64,000 nucleotides of DNA from Lachnospiraceae bacterium UBA7205. GTDB taxonomy: Bacteria; Bacillota; Clostridia; Lachnospirales; Lachnospiraceae. Location: NCBI GenBank assembly GCA_002490665.1, contig DKUL01000001.1, forward strand, positions 1 to 64,000, read 5' to 3'. This document shows, one piece after another, positions 9,703 through 16,206 of the stretch. The number at the start of each line of letters is the position of its first letter. Within the stretch, counting starts at the first letter, position 1. The notes beneath the pieces were generated by a model that saw only the letters and a list, made by a program, of their open reading frames with translations, did not search any database and was not told the DNA's origin. The translations under genes were made by a program, and so were the position numbers.

Positions 9703-11133
9703 GCGCTCCTCCTTTTCATGATTGCCATTCAAATAATCCTCCAGCGAAAGCATCAGATTCAACTGCGTTCCGGCGCGGTACAGATGTCCGCCTGCAATAT
9801 TATTTTTTATCAGTTTTACCGCCATCTCCTGTATGACATCCTCCATGTGGCACCGAGGTGTTCTGTACAGCCAGGCAAACAGCCTGCTGCGGTACGTAAG
9901 CATAATATGTTTCAGTCCCCCATCCATCGGCGGCAAATCCATCGGATCCGTAAAGTAATGGTATCCAAGATATCTGTCAAAAAAAACTTCATCAATCAGC
10001 GCTCCAAGCTGCGACGTTTCTTCATAAGCCCCATACCAATTCTCATCCCCGCCGCCTTTCACTATTTGCTTAAAATGAAACGTCCTTGCCAGATTAGGTG
10101 ACACATCCATTACAACATCACTGTCCAAAATCTCGACTTCTTTTCCCTTTTTAATCCGAAGATACAATCCATCGGTGACATCCGGAAGCTCCTTTGCCTT
10201 ATCCGGAACAGCCTTTATAGTCTCTTTTTCGAAGTCAACATACACATTTACATTTCCCTTACATGCATGTCCCCACAGGAAGTCAAAAAACTGTCCCTGA
10301 AGGATGACCGCATCCATATTTATCAGATATGGCGCCGGTGTTTTCCTGGTCTTGCTCTCAAGAAATGGTTTCTTTGCATTGAGACCCAGATTGTTGCTCG
10401 GCATCCCCAGAATTGCACTGCCGTTTGTCACATTGTAGTCATTGTTATTGTAAATGTTGGGGATGACATACCGTTTGTTTTCCTTTTCATACAGCTCCTT
10501 GGTTTTTTTCACATCATCATATACAAAAAATAACTTGAGATAATTTTTTCCTGACAAATCGGCAGGCAGGACTGCCGGGTTTGCCAGCCATTCCCGTATC
10601 CATCCGCGTATTTTTTCAACCGTCTCACAGTCAGGTTCCCCAAGCTCTGCCACTGCCTGACGGTACAGCTTCTTTGCATTCGGTTTTGTATATTTCATTT
10701 CCGGTGCAGAGAGCGTATTGTAATAGCCGTCAGCAACGCTATCTGTCAGTTTCTTTTCCTTTATGCTGTCTTTCTTTACAAAAAAAGAATACATATTGTT
10801 GGAATGAATCACTTTTTTTGTGTCGACAGGCTTATTCATCTCTATCAGCTTGCTGTTGTAATCCAGATATCTTATATAGTTGTACCACTCGTCATTCTTG
10901 CCATGTAGCTCCCCGCTCTTCTTGTCATACATGATTTCCAAAATGTATTTACTGGAAAATCCCCTGTCCATATTAATCAGGATGTAAGTACCATCCTTGG
11001 GAATATAGTTGTCCACAAGCAGTTTCATCCTGCGTTCCAACATGGTACAGGTCTCATCCGTCCCTCCCATTTGCACGTGGCCGGCTTCGGAAAGCAGCAT
11101 TTTTTCAAAAACATCTATCGCATCATATAACAC
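9313..11133 (-). CDS. cas8b: Cascade large subunit Cas8b (Csh1)
   Basis: A 606-residue protein of the Csh1/Cas8b family by length, position and C-terminal composition; sequence is poorly conserved in this family so much of the call rests on context (between cas6 and cas7). It should recognise the PAM and recruit Cas3. It starts at GTG 11133 behind GGAGGG. The 3' part contains a strong internal ribosome site (see Cas11b). Confidence 0.9.
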   Translation of the reverse strand: MLYDAIDVFEKMLLSEAGHVQMGGTDETCTMLERRMKLLVDNYIPKDGTYILINMDRGFSSKYILEIMYDKKSGELHGKNDEWYNYIRYLDYNSKLIEMNKPVDTKKVIHSNNMYSFFVKKDSIKEKKLTDSVADGYYNTLSAPEMKYTKPNAKKLYRQAVAELGEPDCETVEKIRGWIREWLANPAVLPADLSGKNYLKLFFVYDDVKKTKELYEKENKRYVIPNIYNNNDYNVTNGSAILGMPSNNLGLNAKKPFLESKTRKTPAPYLINMDAVILQGQFFDFLWGHACKGNVNVYVDFEKETIKAVPDKAKELPDVTDGLYLRIKKGKEVEILDSDVVMDVSPNLARTFHFKQIVKGGGDENWYGAYEETSQLGALIDEVFFDRYLGYHYFTDPMDLPPMDGGLKHIMLTYRSRLFAWLYRTPRCHMEDVIQEMAVKLIKNNIAGGHLYRAGTQLNLMLSLEDYLNGNHEKEERMGKIQESFQEHIDMLKEDWEFSDNEYYYAVGQMVGYFLSLSKAAKKPLSIANQFLNAESDEQIKEKLGQMFIRYNYAIDAERGTRAKNVISHIMTYNPSCEKVMQRELIAGLTANSAFYVRGRGKEMDG

Positions 11134-11166
11134 ACAATCCCTCCATTTCTTACCACAATCCCATGC

Positions 11167-11868
11167 TTATAAAAACCGGAAGCCAAGGAAGCCCATTCCG
11201 CGGGGGCTCATTGTTCCCGCCCCATTAGCCAGCGCAAAACGCATTACTTTCTGCGCCTCCACATCATCCGATATCTGCATTGCTATCTTATCGCCCAACA
11301 GGGTAATGCCTTTATAGGAAACCCCTATTGCACATTTGTTTTTGAGCTCTATCTGGTCATAAAGGGTTAAATTTTCTTTTACCTTTTCGCCCATATAGAC
11401 CTCATATTGATGAATCAGCCCTGATGTCAGCTCCTGTTCAAATCCCTCAAGTGATACCCTGTCACGCCAGTAGCCTCCCCCGCCTGAACTTTTTAAGATA
11501 ACCGGCGTAAGCGAGTAAACTGATGCAATTGGTCTCTCTGGAATTTGCCGTACTGTCCTCATAAGCCCCTTGACCGTATCCGTTTTATGGTCAGCTATTC
11601 CATCCATCAGATAGGACAGCAGTTCCTTGTCCAAAGTCCGTATTCTGAATTGATATACCTGGTCTCCCTTATAGACCTTCATCCCCTTTTCAATTTTTAT
11701 GGGTAAGTCAAAACAGTATGCCTTTGTTTTTGTTTCTTGATGAAAGTCATAAAAATGCTTGTCCCCAGCCAGATAGCTGTCAATGTAATTTGCCATCACA
11801 CCATATATCAGCGGGACGGGAACATCTTTTATTATGTAAATGCGAATGGTAATTTCATATAGTTCCAT
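11167..11868 (-). CDS. cas6: CRISPR repeat endoribonuclease Cas6
   Basis: A 233-residue protein with the C-terminal glycine-rich Cas6 loop (NGAGTMSPRGMGFLGF). An early His in the family position is not obvious, so the catalytic residue cannot be named. It cleaves pre-crRNA within each repeat, leaving the ATTGAAAC handle, and stays on the 3' end in some I-B complexes. It is the first gene of the cas operon, about 30 nt after the predicted transcription start, with GGAGGAAG just before the ATG. Confidence 0.93.
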   Translation of the reverse strand: MELYEITIRIYIIKDVPVPLIYGVMANYIDSYLAGDKHFYDFHQETKTKAYCFDLPIKIEKGMKVYKGDQVYQFRIRTLDKELLSYLMDGIADHKTDTVKGLMRTVRQIPERPIASVYSLTPVILKSSGGGGYWRDRVSLEGFEQELTSGLIHQYEVYMGEKVKENLTLYDQIELKNKCAIGVSYKGITLLGDKIAMQISDDVEAQKVMRFALANGAGTMSPRGMGFLGFRFL

Positions 11869-11906
11869 TTCTTCCTCCGTGTGTGCTCCTTTAATACTCT
11901 GTTAAC

Positions 11907-11935
11907 ATGATACACCTTTTGGAAGAATCTGTCAA
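11907..11935 (-). promoter_or_regulatory. Promoter of the cas operon
   Basis: On the minus strand a perfect TTGACA (11930-11935) is separated by 17 bp from TATCAT (11907-11912). The predicted start is near 11900, leaving a 5' UTR of about 30 nt before cas6. Nothing else of comparable quality lies between the orphan repeat and cas6. A full Cascade R-loop from the adjacent pseudo-target would overlap the -35 box. Confidence 0.8.
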
Positions 11936-11941
11936 TCTCTT

Positions 11942-11963
11942 GTAAAAATTTAATATTAATATT
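11942..11963 (-). promoter_or_regulatory. Predicted Cascade binding site (pseudo-protospacer) upstream of the cas promoter
   Basis: Read on the minus strand from 11963 to 11942, this 22-nt segment equals the first 22 nt following the orphan CRISPR repeat (12006 to 11985) at 19 positions. The mismatches are at guide positions 6, 12 and 15. In type I complexes every sixth guide base is flipped out, so mismatches at 6 and 12 should cost nothing. The three bases on the PAM side (11966-11964) read TCA, a PAM reported for clostridial I-B systems. The match stops after position 22, which should allow binding but not full R-loop formation. The segment is AT-rich, which raises the chance of coincidence. 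Confidence 0.55.
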
Positions 11964-11969
11964 TGAATA

Positions 11970-12056
11970 TATAAAAATAACAAAGTAAAAAATTGATATT
12001 TATATTATTTCAATACATCTCATGTTTCTATTAATTATCAATTCTTTACTTTGTCA
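11970..12056 (-). ncRNA. Orphan CRISPR repeat transcript, CreR-like crRNA mimic
   Basis: A single repeat at 12007-12036 matches the array repeat at 28 of 30 positions (only the first and last bases differ). Its 3' end on the minus strand is ATTGAAAT, a near-normal handle. It is flanked by an inverted repeat, arms 11980-11998 and 12036-12054 with one mismatch. The second arm is followed on the minus strand by a T-rich run (11971-11980), so the whole could be a short RNA of 80-90 nt. Cas6 cleavage in the repeat would expose a guide starting at 12006, which matches the cas promoter region. It resembles the CreR/CreA crRNA-like RNAs known from other type I loci. Confidence 0.6.
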
Positions 12057-12061
12057 TTTCC

Positions 12062-12090
12062 ATTTTACAACAGCAATGTACATTTCGCAA
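12062..12090 (-). promoter_or_regulatory. Promoter for the orphan-repeat RNA
   Basis: On the minus strand TTGCGA (12085-12090) is followed after 17 bp by TAAAAT (12062-12067). Transcription would begin near 12055, exactly at the outer edge of the inverted repeat that encloses the orphan CRISPR repeat. This placement makes a dedicated short RNA gene more likely than read-through from the upstream gene. Confidence 0.55.
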
Positions 12091-12111
12091 ATAATAAATG
12101 CAAAACTTGCT

Positions 12112-12516
12112 TTAAGCTTCTGTTATATCCCATCCTGATTTTTCATTTATACTTCTCTTTTCACCCAAAACTCCGATTTCCTCAATAAAAAACTCATCCA
12201 TTGCACAGCGTCCGGATGTGTACACTAGCAGCGCAAATTCACTATAATACCCCAATCCGGCGTCCCGCAGTATCATTCCGATGTTCTGCCGGTCGGGCGG
12301 AACGACGCGCTCCTTAACAAACTGCCTTGCCCATCTGTCCTCGATTTCCCGGATTCCCTTTCTGGCTAAAATTCCCAGAATCGCCGGCAAATTATCCGGA
12401 TTGACAGATGCCGGAATCGAGACATGGTACACATCTTTTTCCTCATCATAAGACAAAACCGCGCACTCTTTCTCCGACGAATCACATCCGTTCTCCTTGA
12501 TCAAAAAACTTCGCAA
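12112..12516 (-). CDS. Uncharacterised protein, companion of the HipA-like remnant
   Basis: A 134-residue soluble protein that I do not recognise. It is acidic, with no signal peptide or membrane segment. It starts at TTG 12516 behind AAGGG and overlaps the 3' end of the HipA-like remnant by 35 bp, so the two were probably co-transcribed and may be functionally coupled. A possible reading is that it is the partner protein of a HipA-like kinase; I have no motif to support this. Confidence 0.6.
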   Translation of the reverse strand: MRSFLIKENGCDSSEKECAVLSYDEEKDVYHVSIPASVNPDNLPAILGILARKGIREIEDRWARQFVKERVVPPDRQNIGMILRDAGLGYYSEFALLVYTSGRCAMDEFFIEEIGVLGEKRSINEKSGWDITEA

Positions 12517-12826
12517 TGTTATCCCTTCTTTCCTGAATCATTTCCACAACACAGTCCCAGTATTGATGCGGAACTGCTTTTTCGGACGACTGCATCAGTC
12601 CTTGCAGTCCCCCGAGCAGCACATTTCCGCCAATATCGGCTGTTTTTACAAAATCCAGCATCTCCTTCGGAACCAGCCTTAAATTTTCAGAAAGCGACAT
12701 ACTCCCTACAAAATTATTGACGGGACCATCCTTTAATCGGTCAAACTGCTCCATTTCCGTGCCATCACTATAACAGGAAAACAAAAGAGACAATCCGTTG
12801 TCAAAAACAGGCGCCAGCCGATACAC
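12482..12826 (-). pseudogene. C-terminal remnant of a HipA-like kinase
   Basis: The first residues (YRLAPVFDNGLSLL) match the pattern of HipA/CtkA-type kinases, in which RLAPxxD carries the metal-binding aspartate. In those kinases this motif lies well after the ATP-binding half. Here nothing upstream encodes that half: 12827-13000 is AT-rich and stops in all frames. The gene therefore seems to be a 114-residue 3' fragment, unlikely to be an active kinase. The HipA assignment is from the motif only. Confidence 0.55.
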
Positions 12827-12925
12827 CCCGTTTTTTTAATAACCATTGGTTATAGATTTTATAAAATAATATATTACTTCGAGTATACATCAAAAAAAAT
12901 TTTTTTCATAGTCCAAATTATCCTC

Positions 12926-12977
12926 TTGACAATTTATGTCTACAGCTGTAAACTTATATTGACTACACAAGTAGTCA
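12926..12977 (+). promoter_or_regulatory. blaI-blaR promoter with BlaI-type operators
   Basis: TTGACA (12926-12931) and TAAACT (12949-12954) are separated by 17 bp. A perfect palindrome TACAGCTGTA (12941-12950) lies between and on the -10. A second dyad, TGACTAC-4-GTAGTCA (12960-12977), covers the likely start site. Both resemble operators of the BlaI/MecI family (TACA/TGTA and ACTAC/GTAGT half-sites), so the pair most likely represses itself. Confidence 0.75.
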
Positions 12978-13062
12978 GCAGCACTGAAAGAAATAATGCT
13001 GTGCATGTACAGAAAAAATGTACAGACCACGCATAATTTTACGAAGCAGAGGGAGATTTCAT

Positions 13063-13434
13063 ATGGATAAAAAAATAATGGTATCGGATTCTGAACTGGA
13101 AATACTTGAGGTTCTGTGGGCGGCAGAAAGTCCCCTGAACGCGGCGGACATCCGCAATGCCTTAAACGAACACAAAAAATGGGAGCGCACCACCGTCCTC
13201 ACACTGATACAGCGGCTTGTCAAAAAGGGCGCCGTTTCCCAGGAAAAACAAGAGGTATATTATTACAGCCCCTGCATTGCGCGCGAGGAGTATGTGCGGG
13301 CAGAAACCAAAAGCTTTATCGACAAATTTTTTAAGGGCAGTCCCAAAAACCTTGCCGCCGCACTGGTTGACAGTGACACCCTGACCAAAAAGGACATCGA
13401 GGAGCTGCGCGATTATTTCAACCGAAAACTTTAA
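13063..13434 (+). CDS. BlaI/MecI family transcriptional repressor
   Basis: A 123-residue winged-helix protein (VSDSELEILEVLWAAESPLNAADI ... KWERTTVLTLIQRLVKKGAVSQ), the standard BlaI length. The C-terminal dimerisation part contains AAALVDSDTLTKKDIEELRDYF. BlaI repressors are released when a partner protease is activated and cleaves them. An upstream in-frame ATG at 13018 lacks a ribosome site; AGAGGGAG precedes 13063. It is followed after 29 bp by the M56 protease gene. Confidence 0.93.
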   Translation: MDKKIMVSDSELEILEVLWAAESPLNAADIRNALNEHKKWERTTVLTLIQRLVKKGAVSQEKQEVYYYSPCIAREEYVRAETKSFIDKFFKGSPKNLAAALVDSDTLTKKDIEELRDYFNRKL

Positions 13435-13463
13435 CGTACTGTTTCAAAAGGAGGAAATCCACT

Positions 13464-15788
13464 ATGAGTAATTTCATCATAACACAGCTTTTTATGGGCG
13501 TGCTGTCCATGTCGCTGACCGCCGCCTTGATTGGTCTGGTTCTTACAGCCATCCGCCCTTTTACTGAAAAGTATTTTTCCCCAAAATGGAACTATTATAT
13601 CTGGCTGCTTGTCGTTGTGCGTCTGGCGGTTCCGCTGTGCCTTGAAACAGATTTCCTGCACATGCTGAATCTCCGTGCAACTATTGGACAGTCGCAGCCT
13701 GCTGCCTCTACCGAAACAATCAAGGACATTTTAGGAGACACAACAGCAACTGCCTCTGTCGAAATTATGTCGGACATTTCCAAAGAACCAGACACAATCG
13801 CCTACTCCGGAACAATGTCGGACATTTCCAAAAATCCAGACATAGCTGCTCCTGCCTACTCCGGAACAATGCCGGACACTTCCCAAAAATTTGACGCAGA
13901 CACGCCCATCACAGACAGCACAAGGCAGGATAAGAGCAAGTGCCATAGCATCACAGGCAAGCAGTACAGCTCCGTTTTCTCTGTCACAGGCCTCCTGACA
14001 GCCGCCGCATATTTATGGCTTTTCGGCACAATCGCCGCCCTTTTTATGAAGCTATGGAGCTATCACCGTTTTCAATCCGCTATCAGGAAAGAGCGCGTGC
14101 ACATAACGAACCGCAGTATAACCTACATGGAAAACACTTTCTGCACAAAGCTTGGCATACATAAACCACCTGTTCTTTATGAGAGTACCACCGTTTCCGT
14201 CCCCCTCACCATCGGATTACGGAATCCGGTCATTGTGTTTCCGAAAAATGTTGTCTGCGATGATTCACGTGAGACAGGAAGTAACAGTCAGGACATGACT
14301 CAAATCCAGCTGATACTGCACCACGAGCTGATTCACGTGGCAAGAAAAGACCTTCTGTACAAATGGGTATATCAGGTTCTGCTCTGCATCCACTGGTTTA
14401 ATCCGCTGCTGCGTTGGTTCGGCAGGCAGATAAACTGCTGCTGTGAGCTCTCCTGTGACGAAGCTGTCCTTCTCCGTCTGACGGACGCCGGAAGACAGAT
14501 GTACGGCAATATCCTCCTGGACACCGCGGCGCACAGCATCGGCAGTAAAAGCACTGCCTTTACCACAACCCTGCTGGAAAATAAAAAGGACTTGAAAAAG
14601 CGGCTTGACAGCATTCGAAACCACAAAAAAAGAACACGCTTCCAGCCTGTACTCTCTGTATGCACTCTTGTGATTGTACTTTCGCTCTCCGCATGCAGCG
14701 GCATCAGGATTAGCATAAATGACAGAAACACGCCAAAAGGGCAACCCGGCAGTGATGCCTCAGATGAAAATAATGGTCTGCTCACACAGATACCATTCCC
14801 TGACGAAGCAGGCGACATGTTAACCGATTGGGGGAAAACTGTCATCCCCTCCGATGCCGGACGGAAAATCTATGACAACGACTCGCTGATTGCAGGAGAT
14901 GATTACCCCGAAAACTGGAGTGCCTGGCTCTATGACGATTGGGATCCTGCATATGGAAAACATATTGACGCGTCCGGAATGATACTACATGGATCCCTCT
15001 CCATTGTTATCGCATATGCCAGCCAGGATGTTGAGATAGACATCACTTCAGCCTTTGATATTTTTGAAGGAAAATTTAAGCTTGTACACATTGCACCGGA
15101 CGGAAGCGTCACGGCAATAAATGAATCCGGAGCCGAATCGAAGCAAACCATCACCCTGAAAAAAGGCAGAAATGCAATAAAAATAGCAGGACAGGACGCA
15201 AAGGTCAAAAAGCTTGCAATTGACATAGACGGTCTGAAAAAATCCGGTCTTGACAAAGTGTATTATTCCGCGAGCGAGGAAGAGACGGCACAGATCATGG
15301 ATTCCTTAAAAACAGGGGCGCCAATTGACAAAGACAAGGCGGTAAGGAATCTATCCATACTGCCCGGCAGCCGGAACGACATAAGCGAAATTTTCCATTC
15401 ACTGTTAATTTCGCGCGCTGTGTTTACTGCCGATGATTTCCATTATTTCTTCATGTACTCTGACAGGGAACTCTCCGCTAAATACCTTGTAGAAGCAATC
15501 GAGGACGGATATCAGTCGCCGCCCGACGCCGAATCAGCCTCCATCATACTGCCCTACATGGACAAACAGTACAAGGTCAGGCTGTTCAGGCAGCTTCCTC
15601 CCGAAACCTTTTATGATACATTCGCGGAAAGCCTTCCCTATCTGGACGAAAATCAAATTCAGGAATGCCTGACCGATTACATCCAGAAAGGTGGTGCGCT
15701 GACAGACGCTGATTTTTCACAAATTACGCATTATCTAAACGAAACCTCTATCAAGGAGCTTCGTAAAATGCAGTCCGGAATCGAGTAG
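13464..15788 (+). CDS. M56 family (BlaR1-like) membrane metalloprotease with an unusual C-terminal sensor
   Basis: 774 residues. Two N-terminal membrane segments, then a polar loop with short tandem repeats, a third segment (about 175-200), the zinc protease domain with HELIH (about 287-291) and the downstream ELSCDE ligand, and a fourth segment (about 395-415). This is the BlaR1/MecR1 layout. The extracellular C-terminal 360 residues lack the penicillin-binding SxxK/SxN motifs of BlaR1, so the inducer is probably not a beta-lactam. It starts behind AAGGAGG and is translated with blaI, its likely substrate. Confidence 0.88.
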   Translation: MSNFIITQLFMGVLSMSLTAALIGLVLTAIRPFTEKYFSPKWNYYIWLLVVVRLAVPLCLETDFLHMLNLRATIGQSQPAASTETIKDILGDTTATASVEIMSDISKEPDTIAYSGTMSDISKNPDIAAPAYSGTMPDTSQKFDADTPITDSTRQDKSKCHSITGKQYSSVFSVTGLLTAAAYLWLFGTIAALFMKLWSYHRFQSAIRKERVHITNRSITYMENTFCTKLGIHKPPVLYESTTVSVPLTIGLRNPVIVFPKNVVCDDSRETGSNSQDMTQIQLILHHELIHVARKDLLYKWVYQVLLCIHWFNPLLRWFGRQINCCCELSCDEAVLLRLTDAGRQMYGNILLDTAAHSIGSKSTAFTTTLLENKKDLKKRLDSIRNHKKRTRFQPVLSVCTLVIVLSLSACSGIRISINDRNTPKGQPGSDASDENNGLLTQIPFPDEAGDMLTDWGKTVIPSDAGRKIYDNDSLIAGDDYPENWSAWLYDDWDPAYGKHIDASGMILHGSLSIVIAYASQDVEIDITSAFDIFEGKFKLVHIAPDGSVTAINESGAESKQTITLKKGRNAIKIAGQDAKVKKLAIDIDGLKKSGLDKVYYSASEEETAQIMDSLKTGAPIDKDKAVRNLSILPGSRNDISEIFHSLLISRAVFTADDFHYFFMYSDRELSAKYLVEAIEDGYQSPPDAESASIILPYMDKQYKVRLFRQLPPETFYDTFAESLPYLDENQIQECLTDYIQKGGALTDADFSQITHYLNETSIKELRKMQSGIE
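13767..13905 (+). repeat. Imperfect tandem repeat inside the M56 protease gene
   Basis: Three copies of a unit beginning ATGTCGGACATTTCC (ATGCCGGACACTTCC in the third) start at 13767, 13815 and 13869, spacings of 48 and 54 bp. The linking sequence GCCTACTCCGGAACA occurs twice. They encode MSDISK.PD repeats in the loop between membrane segments two and three. Such in-frame repeats can vary in number between strains. Confidence 0.8.
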
Positions 15789-15822
15789 GAACGATTTATC
15801 TTTCCGCTGCATGGGATACCTG

Positions 15823-15854
15823 AAAAACGAGCAGGATTCACCCTGCTCGTTTTT
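15823..15854. terminator. Bidirectional terminator after the M56 protease gene
   Basis: A perfect 13-bp stem (AAAAACGAGCAGG / CCTGCTCGTTTTT) with a 6-nt loop, with A and T runs built into the stem so that it can end transcription on both strands. It lies 35 bp after the protease stop and just beyond the end of the EAL remnant on the opposite strand. Confidence 0.85.
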
Positions 15855-15862
15855 CAAGCTCA

Positions 15863-16060
15863 TTACTGCTGTATTCTTTCCAGAAACAGTTCCCCATTCA
15901 CCGGTCTGGAATAATAATATCCCTGAAAGAAGTCGCACCCAAGCTCCGTCAAAAGCCGGATATGATCCTCGTTTTCCACGCCCTCTGCCACCAGCTCCAT
16001 TCCCATCGCCTTGACCATCGCCATCGTGTATTTCAGCGCGTACATCGCCTTCTCATGCAT
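15863..16060 (-). pseudogene. EAL-domain (c-di-GMP phosphodiesterase) C-terminal remnant
   Basis: 65 codons encode the end of an EAL domain: KAMGMELVAEGVENEDHIRLLTELGCDFFQGYYYSRPV contains the conserved EGVE and the QGYY..P motif. The catalytic EAL/DDFGTG half is absent. Upstream, in another frame (about 16090-16206), there is a short hydrophobic stretch that could be the membrane part of the same gene after an internal deletion. The product cannot be an active phosphodiesterase. Confidence 0.8.
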
Positions 16061-16206
16061 TGATACCTATCAGACAAGGATCTTCTCACTTTTAATCTGG
16101 AGCTGGTGTCCTCCGTAATGGATTTAATCACGATGTACACGATTGGCAATCCAATGCAAAAAACGGACAGTGACGCAGTTGTCCATGCCCGATTTTCAGA
16201 TACTAT

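Noticed and set aside
4968..11133. Type I-C or III assignment of the cas genes
   Set aside because: A separate Cas6, a Csh1-like Cas8b, Csh2-like Cas7 and the ATTGAAAC handle fit type I-B; there is no Cas10 and I-C lacks Cas6.
12007..12036. Orphan repeat as a Cas6 site in the 5' UTR of cas6
   Set aside because: The strong TTGACA-17-TATCAT promoter lies downstream of it, so the main cas transcript would not contain the repeat. Read-through from upstream could still include it.
12028..12053. Pseudo-spacer targeting its own 5' hairpin arm
   Set aside because: When guide and arm are aligned, the first nine positions match poorly (4 of 9), so there is no seed; the promoter-proximal site is far better.
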